A stretch of 32,299 nt of DNA from Lacticaseibacillus sharpeae JCM 1186 = DSM 20505 (GTDB lineage: Bacteria > Bacillota > Bacilli > Lactobacillales > Lactobacillaceae), in NCBI RefSeq assembly GCF_001436225.1, contig NZ_AYYO01000014.1, positions 46,780-79,078 of the forward strand, given 5' to 3'. The position numbers and the translations under genes were made by a program. Shown here piece after piece: positions 9,454 through 16,850 of this stretch. How positions within the stretch are numbered: position 1 is the stretch's first letter; each line of letters opens with the position of its first letter. The notes below the pieces were generated by a model. It made no database searches and was not told the DNA's origin. It saw only the letters and a list, made by a program, of their open reading frames with translations.

Positions 9454-10161
9454 TTGACGGAAACATTATTTCAACACGGAACGTTAGCGGCTCTTGTACC
9501 TGGTCTGTTCACCGGCACCATTACGGCCGGTGAACTGCTCAAGCACGGTGATACCGGAATCGGGACCCTCGCCGGCTTGGATGGCGAACTGATTATTGAC
9601 GCTGGCACCATTTACCAGGTGAATCACGAAGGCAAGGTCCGTGTGGTGGCCCCAGACGAGACCATTCCGTTTGGCAACGTGCATTTTGCCAATTTTGGCC
9701 CCGCCCAAACCCTGAAGGCAGCCAGCTATGCGGACTTGCAGGCGGCTGTGCGCGCGCACCTGCGCTCTTTGAACCTGTTCGCGGCCATTCGCCTAACAGG
9801 GACCTTCAAGCACGTTACAACGCGGGCAGTGCGCAAACAGACGGTGCCATACCCGACGCTGGTGGCAACCGCTGATGACCAGAGCGTATTCAACGCAGAA
9901 AACGTCATGGGTACCCTGAGCGGTTACTTTTCCCCGGCGCTGTATGCCGGCGCGGCGGCACCAGGCTTCCACCTGCATTTTCTAAGCGCCGACCACCAAT
10001 TTGGCGGCCACGTGCTGGCAGCCAGCGGCGTTACGGGCGCGCTGCAGCTGCAGACGTTTACCAACTTCGAATTGCACCTGCCAGCGGATGACGCGGCCTT
10101 TCGCGACCAAGATTTCACCAGTCCCCAGATTGTTGCCGACATTGAACGGGCAGAACATTAA
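9454..10161 (+). CDS. alsD: Alpha-acetolactate decarboxylase (AlsD/BudA)
   Basis: Converts 2-acetolactate to acetoin; together with AlsS it diverts pyruvate to a neutral product and limits acidification. The 235 residues contain the zinc-binding pattern HLHFLSADHQFGGH, with histidines at 173, 175 and 186 in the same spacing as the three zinc ligands known for the Bacillus brevis enzyme. The start is TTG at 9454, six bases after GGGAGG (9442-9447); no better ATG is available. It lies 20 bases after alsS and ends in a strong terminator, so the operon is alsSD. Confidence 0.95.
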   Translation: MTETLFQHGTLAALVPGLFTGTITAGELLKHGDTGIGTLAGLDGELIIDAGTIYQVNHEGKVRVVAPDETIPFGNVHFANFGPAQTLKAASYADLQAAVRAHLRSLNLFAAIRLTGTFKHVTTRAVRKQTVPYPTLVATADDQSVFNAENVMGTLSGYFSPALYAGAAAPGFHLHFLSADHQFGGHVLAASGVTGALQLQTFTNFELHLPADDAAFRDQDFTSPQIVADIERAEH

Positions 10162-10171
10162 TTAACGCATG

Positions 10172-10212
10172 ACGGTGACCAACCGATTAATCGCAACGGT
10201 CACCGTTTTTTG
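10172..10212 (+). terminator. Intrinsic terminator after alsD
   Basis: ACGGTGACC (10172-10180) pairs exactly with GGTCACCGT (10198-10206), followed by a T run. The loop holds the palindrome CGATTAATCG. Confidence 0.9.
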
Positions 10213-10213
10213 T

Positions 10214-10219
10214 TATACT
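10214..10219 (+). promoter_or_regulatory. lepA -10 region
   Basis: TATACT lies directly behind the alsD terminator, 36 bases before the lepA start. A clear -35 box is not visible because that position falls in the terminator stem. Confidence 0.4.
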
Positions 10220-10254
10220 AATAGATAGGACTTTTCAGGAAAGCAGGAACATAC

Positions 10255-12093
10255 ATGAACTTTGACGAAATGCGTGAGCGGCAGCGCCACATTCGGAATT
10301 TTTCAATCATTGCCCACATTGATCACGGGAAGAGTACGCTCGCCGACCGGATCTTGGAAATGACCGACACCATCGCCAAGCGCGACATGCAGGCCCAGGT
10401 GCTGGACGACATGGCGCTGGAACGTGAGCGGGGGATCACCATCAAGCTGAACGCCGTGGAGCTGCACTACAAGGCCAAAGACGGGCAGACCTACATCTTC
10501 CACCTCATCGACACCCCAGGGCACGTGGACTTCACGTACGAAGTTAGCCGGTCGCTGGCGGCCTGTGAAGGGGCCCTGCTCGTCGTTGACGCGGCGCAGG
10601 GGGTTGAGGCCCAGACGCTGGCTAACGTTTATTTGGCGGTCGATGACGACCTCGAAATCGTGCCGGTCATCAACAAGATTGACCTGCCTAGTGCCCAGCC
10701 AGACGTTGTGAAGGAAGAAATCGAAGAGATGATTGGCCTGGATGGTGACGATGCCATTCTCGCCAGCGCCAAGGCCGGCATCGGGATTGAAGAAATTCTT
10801 GAGCGGGTCGTCAGCGACATTCCGGCACCCAAGGGCGATGTCGAGGCACCACTTAAGGCCCTCATTTTCGACTCCGTATACGACTCCTACCGCGGCGTTG
10901 TGCTCAACGTGCGGATTGAAGAGGGGGCCGTGCAGGTCGGCGACATGATCGAGCTGATGAGTAACGGCAAGAAGTTCGAAGTGACCGAAGTTGGGGTGAT
11001 GTCCCCTAAGGCCGTTAAGCGCGATTACCTGATGGCCGGGGATGTTGGTTACATCACCGCATCCATCAAGACGATTCAGGACACCCGCGTCGGGGACACC
11101 GTGACTAACGCTGACCGGCCGGCAGAAAAGGCACTTGAAGGCTACCGGAAGATTACGCCAATGGTCTACGCGGGGGTCTTCCCCACCGACAACGCTAAGT
11201 TTAACGACTTACGCGATGCGCTCGAAAAGCTGCAGTTGAACGACGCGGCGCTGGAATTCGAACCCGAAACCAGTAAGGCTCTTGGCTTTGGTTTCCGCTG
11301 CGGCTTCCTTGGGTTGCTGCACATGGACGTGGTGCAGGAACGACTGGAGCGTGAATTCAACCTCGACCTGATTATGACCGCGCCATCCGTGGACTACCAC
11401 GTCAAGAAGACGGACGGAACCGAGATTACGGTTGAAAACCCTGCCGAAATGCCCGACGTGAGCGAGATTCGCGAAATTTCTGAACCATACGTCAAGGCCA
11501 ACATCATGGTTCCCAACGATTACGTCGGGCCAGTGATGGAACTGGCCCAGCGCAAGCGCGGGGAATTCGTCACCATGGATTACCTCGACAAGTACCGGGT
11601 TAACGTCATTTACAACTTGCCACTGTCCGAAATCATCTACGACTTCTTCGATGACCTCAAGAGCAACACCAAGGGTTACGCAAGTTTGGACTACGAAATC
11701 ACCGGTTACCGGCCAAGTGACTTGGTGAAGATGGACATCCTGCTAAATGGTGATCCTGTCGATGCGCTGTCTACCATCGTGCACAAGGAATTCGCGTACG
11801 ACCGGGGCCGCGGCGTTGTCAGCAAGCTGAAGGAGACCATTCCGCGGCAGAACTTCGAGGTGCCAATTCAGGCAGCCATCGGGACCAAGATTATTTCCCG
11901 GGCCACCATTCGGGCTTACCGCAAGGACGTGACTGCCCGCATTCACACCGGGGACCCAGACCGACGCGCCAAGCTGCTCGATAAGCAAAAGCGCGGGAAG
12001 AAGCGGATGAAGGCTGTTGGGAGCGTCGAAGTGCCCCAGGAAGCATTCATGTCGCTACTGGAAGTCAACGAGAAGGATACACGCGGCAAGTAG
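10255..12093 (+). CDS. lepA: Elongation factor 4 (LepA)
   Basis: Ribosome-associated translational GTPase, 612 residues, the usual length. Visible GTPase motifs are G1 [13 protein letters not shown] near residue 20, G3 DTPGHVDF and G4 NKIDLP. The C-terminal LepA-specific domain includes [20 protein letters not shown] and the basic segment [17 protein letters not shown]. The N-terminus [18 protein letters not shown] fits the family, and AGCAGGA lies before the ATG. A single-gene unit between two terminators; in many Firmicutes lepA is close to the heat-shock operon, as here. Confidence 0.97.
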   Translation: MNFDEMRERQRHIRNFSIIAHIDHGKSTLADRILEMTDTIAKRDMQAQVLDDMALERERGITIKLNAVELHYKAKDGQTYIFHLIDTPGHVDFTYEVSRSLAACEGALLVVDAAQGVEAQTLANVYLAVDDDLEIVPVINKIDLPSAQPDVVKEEIEEMIGLDGDDAILASAKAGIGIEEILERVVSDIPAPKGDVEAPLKALIFDSVYDSYRGVVLNVRIEEGAVQVGDMIELMSNGKKFEVTEVGVMSPKAVKRDYLMAGDVGYITASIKTIQDTRVGDTVTNADRPAEKALEGYRKITPMVYAGVFPTDNAKFNDLRDALEKLQLNDAALEFEPETSKALGFGFRCGFLGLLHMDVVQERLEREFNLDLIMTAPSVDYHVKKTDGTEITVENPAEMPDVSEIREISEPYVKANIMVPNDYVGPVMELAQRKRGEFVTMDYLDKYRVNVIYNLPLSEIIYDFFDDLKSNTKGYASLDYEITGYRPSDLVKMDILLNGDPVDALSTIVHKEFAYDRGRGVVSKLKETIPRQNFEVPIQAAIGTKIISRATIRAYRKDVTARIHTGDPDRRAKLLDKQKRGKKRMKAVGSVEVPQEAFMSLLEVNEKDTRGK

Positions 12094-12144
12094 TGGTTTG
12101 GCATCGCTCAAGACATGCTCTTCATTGAATCGCTAATCATTTTC

Positions 12145-12202
12145 AAAAACCGCCCATTTTTCGCCCACTAATTATGTGTGGGTAGAAAATGGGCGGTTTT
12201 TG
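12145..12202. terminator. Bidirectional terminator after lepA
   Basis: AAAAACCGCCCATTTT (from 12145) pairs with AAAATGGGCGGTTTTT (ending 12201), and the inner CGCCCAC pairs imperfectly with GTGTGGG. It has A runs on one side and T runs on the other. Confidence 0.9.
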
Positions 12203-12223
12203 TGCGTGCGCGCAATTAGCTTC

Positions 12224-12252
12224 TTGTCATGTTGTACTAGTTATTGTACAAT
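12224..12252 (+). promoter_or_regulatory. yefM-yoeB promoter/operator
   Basis: TTGTCA (12224-12229), 17 bases, then TACAAT (12247-12252). Two TTGTAC motifs lie in it (12232-12237 and 12244-12249); the second is part of the palindrome TTGTACAA (12244-12251), which overlaps the -10 site. TGTACA cores are known as the binding element of E. coli YefM-YoeB, so this is a likely autoregulation site. Confidence 0.7.
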
Positions 12253-12280
12253 TATGTAAACCAATGGGGAGGTGGCACTA

Positions 12281-12550
12281 ATGGACACAGTTAGCTACAG
12301 CAATTTTCGGCAGAATTTGAAAAGTTACATGGAAAAATTAAAGGACGATGCCGACACCGTAGTTGTTACGGCCAAGGATCCAGAAAACAACATGGTCATT
12401 ATGAACCAACACGATTACGATTCGATGCAGGAAACCATGCGAATTATGAGTAACCCTTATTTGATGGACAAGATTCGTCGGGGACAAAAGCAACTAGCAG
12501 CCGGAAAGGGACAGACACACGAGCTGTTTACGGATTTTGACGATGAATAA
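12281..12550 (+). CDS. yefM: Antitoxin, YefM/Phd family
   Basis: An 89-residue protein with the Phd/YefM DNA-binding fold at its N-terminus (MDTVSYSNFRQNLKSYMEKL; ADTVVVTAKDPENNMVIM; the DYDSMQETMRIMSNP helix). The C-terminal acidic tail (TDFDDE) would wrap and neutralise the toxin. The frame extends three codons upstream, but GGGGAGGTGG places the start at the ATG at 12281. It overlaps the toxin gene by eight bases, the usual layout for coupled translation. The complex is expected to repress its own promoter through the TGTACA-type site upstream. Confidence 0.9.
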   Translation: MDTVSYSNFRQNLKSYMEKLKDDADTVVVTAKDPENNMVIMNQHDYDSMQETMRIMSNPYLMDKIRRGQKQLAAGKGQTHELFTDFDDE

Positions 12551-12797
12551 GCTATGGTTGGACGACGGCTGGTCTGACTATGAAGATTGGGTTGGTCGCG
12601 GAGATTGGAAGACTGTGAAACGCATCAATAAATTGATTGATGACATCAATATGCATCCTTTCACAGGTCTGGGGAAACCAGAACCGCTAAAGCATGAGCT
12701 GTCTGGCCTGTGGTCTAGACGTATAACACAGGAGCACCGACTGATATACACCATCAATAATAATACGATTCAAATTTTCTCGTGTCGTGACCATTAG
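12543..12797 (+). CDS. yoeB: YoeB-family mRNA interferase toxin, lacking the last tyrosine
   Basis: An 84-residue homologue of E. coli YoeB, a ribosome-dependent mRNA endonuclease. The core is well kept: KRINKLIDDI, GKPEPLKHELSG, LWSRRITQEHRLIY. By alignment from memory, E47 and R66 match catalytic E46 and R65, and H84 matches H83. The protein ends CRDH, whereas E. coli YoeB ends CRYHY: the codon that would give the final catalytic tyrosine is TAG, followed by TAA and TAG. The toxin may therefore be weak or inactive. It starts inside the antitoxin gene at the ATG at 12543. Confidence 0.88.
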   Translation: MNKLWLDDGWSDYEDWVGRGDWKTVKRINKLIDDINMHPFTGLGKPEPLKHELSGLWSRRITQEHRLIYTINNNTIQIFSCRDH

Positions 12798-12861
12798 TAA
12801 TAGTGTGCGGAAGCCAGACACGATAATTTGAATAACTACGAAGGAAAACCGGGTACCAAAC

Positions 12862-13485
12862 ATGAGTCTAGTCACCGTCGTCCTCACCCCAGATGAATGC
12901 TCCGTCGTGTCTGACGGCCGCATCTCATCAGAAGCCGGGGGCATCTATTACGAACATTTTCAAAAATTCCGCTTGTTTGCCGGACGCTTCATCGTTCTTG
13001 GCGGCGGCTACCAGCAGCCATTAATTGATTTTTGGCACGACCTGGAAACCACCAGCCTTGATTTAACGTGGGCGCTAGTGGAAGAATACCTTGCTAACTT
13101 CATGACCATCAGAACCCGCTACTTTGTCCTCGCTAACCACGAAGAACGCGACGAAACGGTGGCGAATATCGTCCTGTGCGGCATCAACGACCAGGGCCAG
13201 ATTGCCGCACACGCCTTCACCAACGATGGGTATGGCATGTACGATAAGGTGTTCACTGAACCACAGCCAGGCGAAGTGGCAGCCATTACCTGTCCGCCGC
13301 GCGAATATCCGCAGGCGCAACAACTGCTCGCGGCCAATATTCGGCGGCTCGGTCCGGGCCACCACACACAGGCGCAGATTGACACGCAGTTGACCGTAGC
13401 CGAAAAGGCGGCCAGCGTGAATGACAAAACATTCGGCCTCGTGTTAGATAAGCAAGGTCACATACGCAAAATTCAAAATAATTAA
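12862..13485 (+). CDS. Uncharacterised protein, possibly Ntn-hydrolase/proteasome-like fold
   Basis: I do not recognise this 207-residue protein with certainty. Its beginning (SLVTVVLTPDECSVVSDGRIS, then FQKFRLFAGRFIVLGGGY) resembles the first strands of HslV/proteasome-type Ntn hydrolases: TxxV, a D-G/S-R turn, and a KxR-x(5)-GG strand pattern. That resemblance is weak and inferred. There is no signal peptide or membrane segment. The start is uncertain: AAGGAAAA lies 13-16 bases upstream of the ATG at 12862, farther than usual, and no in-frame alternative fits better. It is a single gene ending in a terminator shared with the convergent regulator. Confidence 0.55.
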   Translation: MSLVTVVLTPDECSVVSDGRISSEAGGIYYEHFQKFRLFAGRFIVLGGGYQQPLIDFWHDLETTSLDLTWALVEEYLANFMTIRTRYFVLANHEERDETVANIVLCGINDQGQIAAHAFTNDGYGMYDKVFTEPQPGEVAAITCPPREYPQAQQLLAANIRRLGPGHHTQAQIDTQLTVAEKAASVNDKTFGLVLDKQGHIRKIQNN

Positions 13486-13529
13486 AAAATCCTCTGGCAC
13501 TGCCCAAACACGGATGCCGGAGGATTTTT
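13485..13529. terminator. Bidirectional terminator between convergent genes
   Basis: AAAAATCCTCTGGCA (13485-13499) pairs with TGCCGGAGGATTTTT (13515-13529) with one G-U pair. It serves the + gene ending at 13485 and the - gene ending at 13541. Confidence 0.9.
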
Positions 13530-13540
13530 ACGTATGTTGC

Positions 13541-13930
13541 TTAGCGTTGGGGCAGCGCCAACTCATCCCAAAAGATTTGGGTGAGGGCGATGCGCAGTTT
13601 CATCGTCTGTTCCGGAGACAGCATCTTGCCCTTGAAGGTGAGGTGAGCACTGCCGGTATCCGCCAAAAAGCCGCTTAAGTCAGTGGTATCACTGCTGGCA
13701 GGATTCTGGTGGGGATTTTTTTGGTTAGAGCGCCCAAGCAAATAATCAACAGATACGGCATACAAATCTGCTAATTTGGCGAGCTCAGTGGCCCCAAGTT
13801 TGCGGTCGCCTGATTCAATGCGACTAATAATACTATTGTTAAGGTGCAACTTGCGGGCAACTTCGGATTGGGACATACCCGTGGCTTCACGTGCGTCTAC
13901 CAAGCGCCTTTGCAAAGAAATAATGCTCAT
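13541..13930 (-). CDS. XRE-family transcriptional regulator
   Basis: A 129-residue DNA-binding protein. The N-terminal helix-turn-helix is clear (LVDAREATGMSQSEVARKLH, then NNSIISRIESGDRKLGATEL, LADLYAVSVDYLLGR). A polar linker (NQKNPHQNPASSDTTD) and a C-terminal segment ending in MKLRIALTQIFWDELALPQR follow, a type often seen in phage-style Cro/CI regulators of lactobacilli. The frame could start two codons earlier at TTG, but AAAGGAGGT lies eight bases before the ATG at 13930, which is preferred. Divergent from another XRE gene at 14090, with shared control sequences between them. Confidence 0.85.
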   Translation of the reverse strand: MSIISLQRRLVDAREATGMSQSEVARKLHLNNSIISRIESGDRKLGATELAKLADLYAVSVDYLLGRSNQKNPHQNPASSDTTDLSGFLADTGSAHLTFKGKMLSPEQTMKLRIALTQIFWDELALPQR

Positions 13931-13945
13931 ATGCAATTACCTCCT

Positions 13946-14052
13946 TTTGTGATTTGAACAACTTAAGTTTAACGTTTTTTGCTGATTGCACAAAACTATT
14001 TGTGATAATCGCAATATCATCGTTGACTATGCGGATTTAGCAATAGTAAGAT
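13946..14052. promoter_or_regulatory. Divergent promoter/operator region of two XRE genes
   Basis: For the + gene: TTGACT (14023-14028), 18 bases, then TAAGAT (14047-14052). An inverted repeat CACAAA-ACTA-TTTGTG lies at 13989-14004, and TTTGTGAT recurs at 13946-13953 and 13999-14006. These are candidate operators for one or both XRE proteins. Confidence 0.5.
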
Positions 14053-14089
14053 ATGCATGTTAACTTGATGTGGATGGAGGGAAACCAGC

Positions 14090-14305
14090 TTGAATTACGT
14101 GATTAATACGGAAGTTATCAAGAAGCTGCGGCTACAACGGCAATTAACGTTAGTGGCAGCCGCCAACGCAATTGGTCTAACTCGCGCCGATCAATACCTG
14201 CGCCGTGAGAACGGACAATATCAGTTCAAAGCAACCGAACTACCGGCCCTTGCCGATCTGCTCGGCGTCCCAATGGAGAAGCTCTTCATCAAGAGTAAGC
14301 ATTAA
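14090..14305 (+). CDS. Small XRE/HTH-domain protein
   Basis: A 71-residue protein that is almost wholly one helix-turn-helix domain: VIKKLRLQRQLTLVAAANAI, then RADQYLRRENGQYQFKATEL, PALADLLGVPMEKLFIKSKH. The recognition helix is unusual, with RADQYLRRENG where SQxxxSxxExG is common. The start is TTG at 14090, eight bases after GGAGGG; a GTG three codons later is the alternative. It is divergent from the XRE regulator at 13541-13930 and has its own terminator, so the two resemble a Cro/CI-like switch, though no phage genes lie nearby. Confidence 0.75.
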   Translation: MNYVINTEVIKKLRLQRQLTLVAAANAIGLTRADQYLRRENGQYQFKATELPALADLLGVPMEKLFIKSKH

Positions 14306-14307
14306 CC

Positions 14308-14344
14308 AAAAAAGAATTCGCAAATTTGCGGATTCTTTTTGTTT
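14308..14344 (+). terminator. Intrinsic terminator after the small XRE gene
   Basis: AGAATTCGCAAA pairs with TTTGCGGATTCT (one G-U pair) directly after the stop, then a T run. Confidence 0.85.
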
Positions 14345-14358
14345 GTTTCGGGGCTTTC

Positions 14359-14388
14359 TTGCTTATTTCGCGAAATCTAAAGTAGAAT
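14359..14388 (+). promoter_or_regulatory. recQ promoter with a palindromic spacer
   Basis: TTGCTT (14359-14364), 18 bases, then TAGAAT (14383-14388). The first 12 spacer bases, ATTTCGCGAAAT (14365-14376), are a perfect palindrome, so a repressor site is possible. Confidence 0.55.
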
Positions 14389-14444
14389 GGATATTAGTGA
14401 TTTTTCCGGCGACTATCTTTGGTGCCGGTAAGAAGGAGGACGAC

Positions 14445-16226
14445 ATGGCAAACGCTGCAGCCTTGCAGGTGCTAAAAGAAAAATTCGGGTACGACAGTTT
14501 TCGCCCGGGCCAAGATCAGGTCATTGACCGGATTATGAACCACGAAAACACGCTCGCCGTTATGCCCACTGGTGGGGGGAAGTCGTTATGTTACCAGATT
14601 CCGGCGCTCTTGCTGTCCGGGATTACGGTGGTGGTTTCGCCGCTGATTGCGCTGATGAAAGACCAAGTCGACGCACTGAATGACAACGGCATCGCGGCCA
14701 CGTTCATTAACAGCTCGATTACGTTCCAGGAGATTGATTACCGGCTGGACATGTGTGCACGCGGAGAAGTGAAATTGCTGTACGTGGCCCCCGAACGCCT
14801 CGACAACGAGAACTTCCGTCACCAGCTGGACGCTTTGCCCATTGACCTGGTGGCCGTTGACGAAGCCCACTGTATTTCCCATTGGGGGCATGACTTCCGG
14901 CCCAGCTACTTGAATCTGCAGACGGTAGTCCAGGAATTGCACTCGCACCCGACGATTATCGCGCTCACTGCCACCGCGACCAAGCGGGTGGCGCAGGATA
15001 TCTGCGTTCGGCTCGCGATTCCGCAGTCGGGGATGGTGAACACCGGCTTCGAGCGCAGCAACCTAAGCTTCAAGGTCGTACGGGATCAGGATAAGGACAC
15101 TTACTTGCTGGAATACCTGAAGCTGAACCACGACCAGGCGGGCATTATCTACGCCAGCACGCGTAAGGAAGTTGACCGCCTCACCAATTTGCTCGCGCAT
15201 AAGCACTTCCCCGTAACGGCGTACCACGCGGGGATGAGTGAAATGGAGCGCAATCAGAACCAGGAGGACTTCCTCTTCGACCGCAAGCCGATTATGGTGG
15301 CGACCAATGCGTTCGGGATGGGGATTGACAAGAGCAACGTGCGCTTTGTCATCCACGACCAGGTACCTGGTGACCTCGAATCCTACTATCAAGAGGCTGG
15401 GCGTGCGGGACGTGATGGCCTGCCAAGTGAAGCCATTTTGCTCTTCAAGCCCCAAGACTTGCAGATTCGGCACTTCTTCATCGACCAATCTGAAGGCGAC
15501 GACGATTACAAGGCCCGCGAATACGGCAAGCTGCAGACGATGCAACAATACGCGAACACGGGCGAGTGCTTGCAGCAGTTCATTCTGCGCTACTTCGGCC
15601 AAACCGGCTCCGCTCCGTGTGGCCGCTGCTCCAACTGCCTGGATGACCGTGAGTATTTCGACGTCACCATCGACGCGCAGAAGGTGTTATCCTGTGTGGT
15701 TCGCATGCACGCGCGGTTCGGGAAGGTAGTTATCGCGCAGGTGCTGGGCGGTTCCAATAACGAAAAATTGCGCACAAACAACCTGACTGATTTGCCCACG
15801 TACGGGATAATGGCTAATCAGACCCAGAAGCAACTGACTGGATTCATCGACTTTTTGACCGCCGACGGTTACTTGCAACCAACTGAGGGCCAATTTCCTA
15901 CGCTGACAATCACGGAAAAAGGAGTTGCGGTACTCAAGGGGCAAGATCAGGTTCGCCGCAAACTCGCGGCTAAACCGACCCAGTCGCGTGCTGCCGCTAG
16001 TGTTGATGACGACCTGTTCCAGCAGCTGCGTGCACTGCGGATGCAGCTGGCTGAAAAGCAGGGTGTACCGCCATACGTTATTTTCTCCGACCAAACCCTC
16101 AAGGAAATGTGCTCGATCATGCCGCAGACGCGCGTCGAAATGCTGAGCGTGCGCGGGATTGGCCAAAACAAGCTCGACAAATACGGTGCACCGTTCCTGG
16201 AAATCTTGCAGGCGGCCGCCGAGTAA
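14445..16226 (+). CDS. recQ: ATP-dependent DNA helicase RecQ
   Basis: A 3'-5' DNA helicase for recombination and repair, 593 residues. Superfamily 2 motifs are present: the RecQ N-terminal motif FGYDSFRPGQ, Walker A MPTGGGKSLCYQ, the DEAH box AVDEAHCISHWGHDFRP, TATATKRV, and motif VI region YYQEAGRAGRDG. The RQC zinc site is seen as GECLQQFILRYFG with CGRCSNC. A C-terminal HRDC-like domain (about residues 520-593) ends in VRGIGQNKLDKYG. The frame is open far upstream, but AAGGAGG just before the ATG at 14445 and the family N-terminus fix the start. It ends in a terminator shared with a convergent gene. Confidence 0.95.
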   Translation: MANAAALQVLKEKFGYDSFRPGQDQVIDRIMNHENTLAVMPTGGGKSLCYQIPALLLSGITVVVSPLIALMKDQVDALNDNGIAATFINSSITFQEIDYRLDMCARGEVKLLYVAPERLDNENFRHQLDALPIDLVAVDEAHCISHWGHDFRPSYLNLQTVVQELHSHPTIIALTATATKRVAQDICVRLAIPQSGMVNTGFERSNLSFKVVRDQDKDTYLLEYLKLNHDQAGIIYASTRKEVDRLTNLLAHKHFPVTAYHAGMSEMERNQNQEDFLFDRKPIMVATNAFGMGIDKSNVRFVIHDQVPGDLESYYQEAGRAGRDGLPSEAILLFKPQDLQIRHFFIDQSEGDDDYKAREYGKLQTMQQYANTGECLQQFILRYFGQTGSAPCGRCSNCLDDREYFDVTIDAQKVLSCVVRMHARFGKVVIAQVLGGSNNEKLRTNNLTDLPTYGIMANQTQKQLTGFIDFLTADGYLQPTEGQFPTLTITEKGVAVLKGQDQVRRKLAAKPTQSRAAASVDDDLFQQLRALRMQLAEKQGVPPYVIFSDQTLKEMCSIMPQTRVEMLSVRGIGQNKLDKYGAPFLEILQAAAE

Positions 16227-16237
16227 CTGACCCACAT

Positions 16238-16273
16238 AAAAAGCCTTTCTCCGCGCTGGAGAAAGGCTTTTTT
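16238..16273. terminator. Bidirectional terminator after recQ
   Basis: AAAAAGCCTTTCTCC (16238-16252) pairs exactly with GGAGAAAGGCTTTTT (from 16258) around a five-base loop. It serves recQ (+) and the membrane-protein gene (-). Confidence 0.92.
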
Positions 16274-16277
16274 GGTC

Positions 16278-16619
16278 TCACGGACGCATGAGGCCCACCG
16301 TCGCCCCGGCGATGATGAGCATCCCACTCAAGATAGCGGGCAATCCGCCACAGATAATGGCGAAAACGCCGCAAACATACAGTGCCGTGATTACAACGGT
16401 GCGCCCGTCGTTCATGAAAAATGGCAGGCAGATTGCAAACATGCAGGCAATCATCATGCCAAACGCCCGTCCGTCAATCGGAGCGCCTGGATCAATTTGC
16501 ATCTGGGCAGTGGTCGCGGTTTGTTCGAGTAGTGCAACCAGCAAGCCGATCATCCCGCCGGCGAGGCAGAGAATCGTCTCCCCGTAACGTTTGGTCGTAT
16601 GCGTTTCTGTCTTCCGCAT
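16278..16619 (-). CDS. Small membrane protein, DUF4064-like
   Basis: A 113-residue protein with four predicted membrane segments: ETILCLAGGMIGLLVALLEQ, AFGMMIACMFAICLPFF, TVVITALYVCGVFAIICGG and LPAILSGMLIIAGATVGLM. The layout (a short basic N-terminus MRKTETHTTKRYGE, one helix, a polar loop, then three helices) is like DUF4064-type proteins of Firmicutes, but I cannot confirm the family. The reading frame extends back to 16823; AAAGGA nine bases upstream favours the ATG at 16619. A TATAAT box on the - strand lies at 16665-16670. Bases 16671-16805 hold no gene I can support, only a small hairpin (TGCGGA/TCCGCA, 16783-16801). Confidence 0.65.
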   Translation of the reverse strand: MRKTETHTTKRYGETILCLAGGMIGLLVALLEQTATTAQMQIDPGAPIDGRAFGMMIACMFAICLPFFMNDGRTVVITALYVCGVFAIICGGLPAILSGMLIIAGATVGLMRP

Positions 16620-16808
16620 TGCGGTCAGTCCTTTCGGTAACCTGGGTAAAATCCCTACACCCTCATTATAAAAGGTTAGCCAAAAAGTTTGTGCTTGACG
16701 GGCGCCAAACGCCGCCACCTGGGCATTGTGCAATGGTGGGCAAGCCGTAACCAGCGCCGCTTCGGTCAAAAATCGGCAAATTTGCGGACTAGGAATCCGC
16801 ATAATTGC

Positions 16809-16842
16809 ACAAAAAACCACCAACCTGCGCGGGTTGGTGGTT
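16809..16842 (-). terminator. Intrinsic terminator after galE
   Basis: On the - strand AACCACCAACC pairs with GGTTGGTGGTT (16815-16825 with 16832-16842), followed by six T. It begins nine bases after the galE stop. Confidence 0.9.
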
Positions 16843-16850
16843 AAATATGC

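Noticed and set aside
14205-14444. Upstream extension of recQ
   Set aside because: It runs through the small XRE gene and its terminator; the ribosome site and family N-terminus place the start at 14445.
16620-16823. N-terminal extension of the small membrane protein
   Set aside because: No ribosome site at the far start, and a good one just before the ATG at 16619; the extension looks non-coding.
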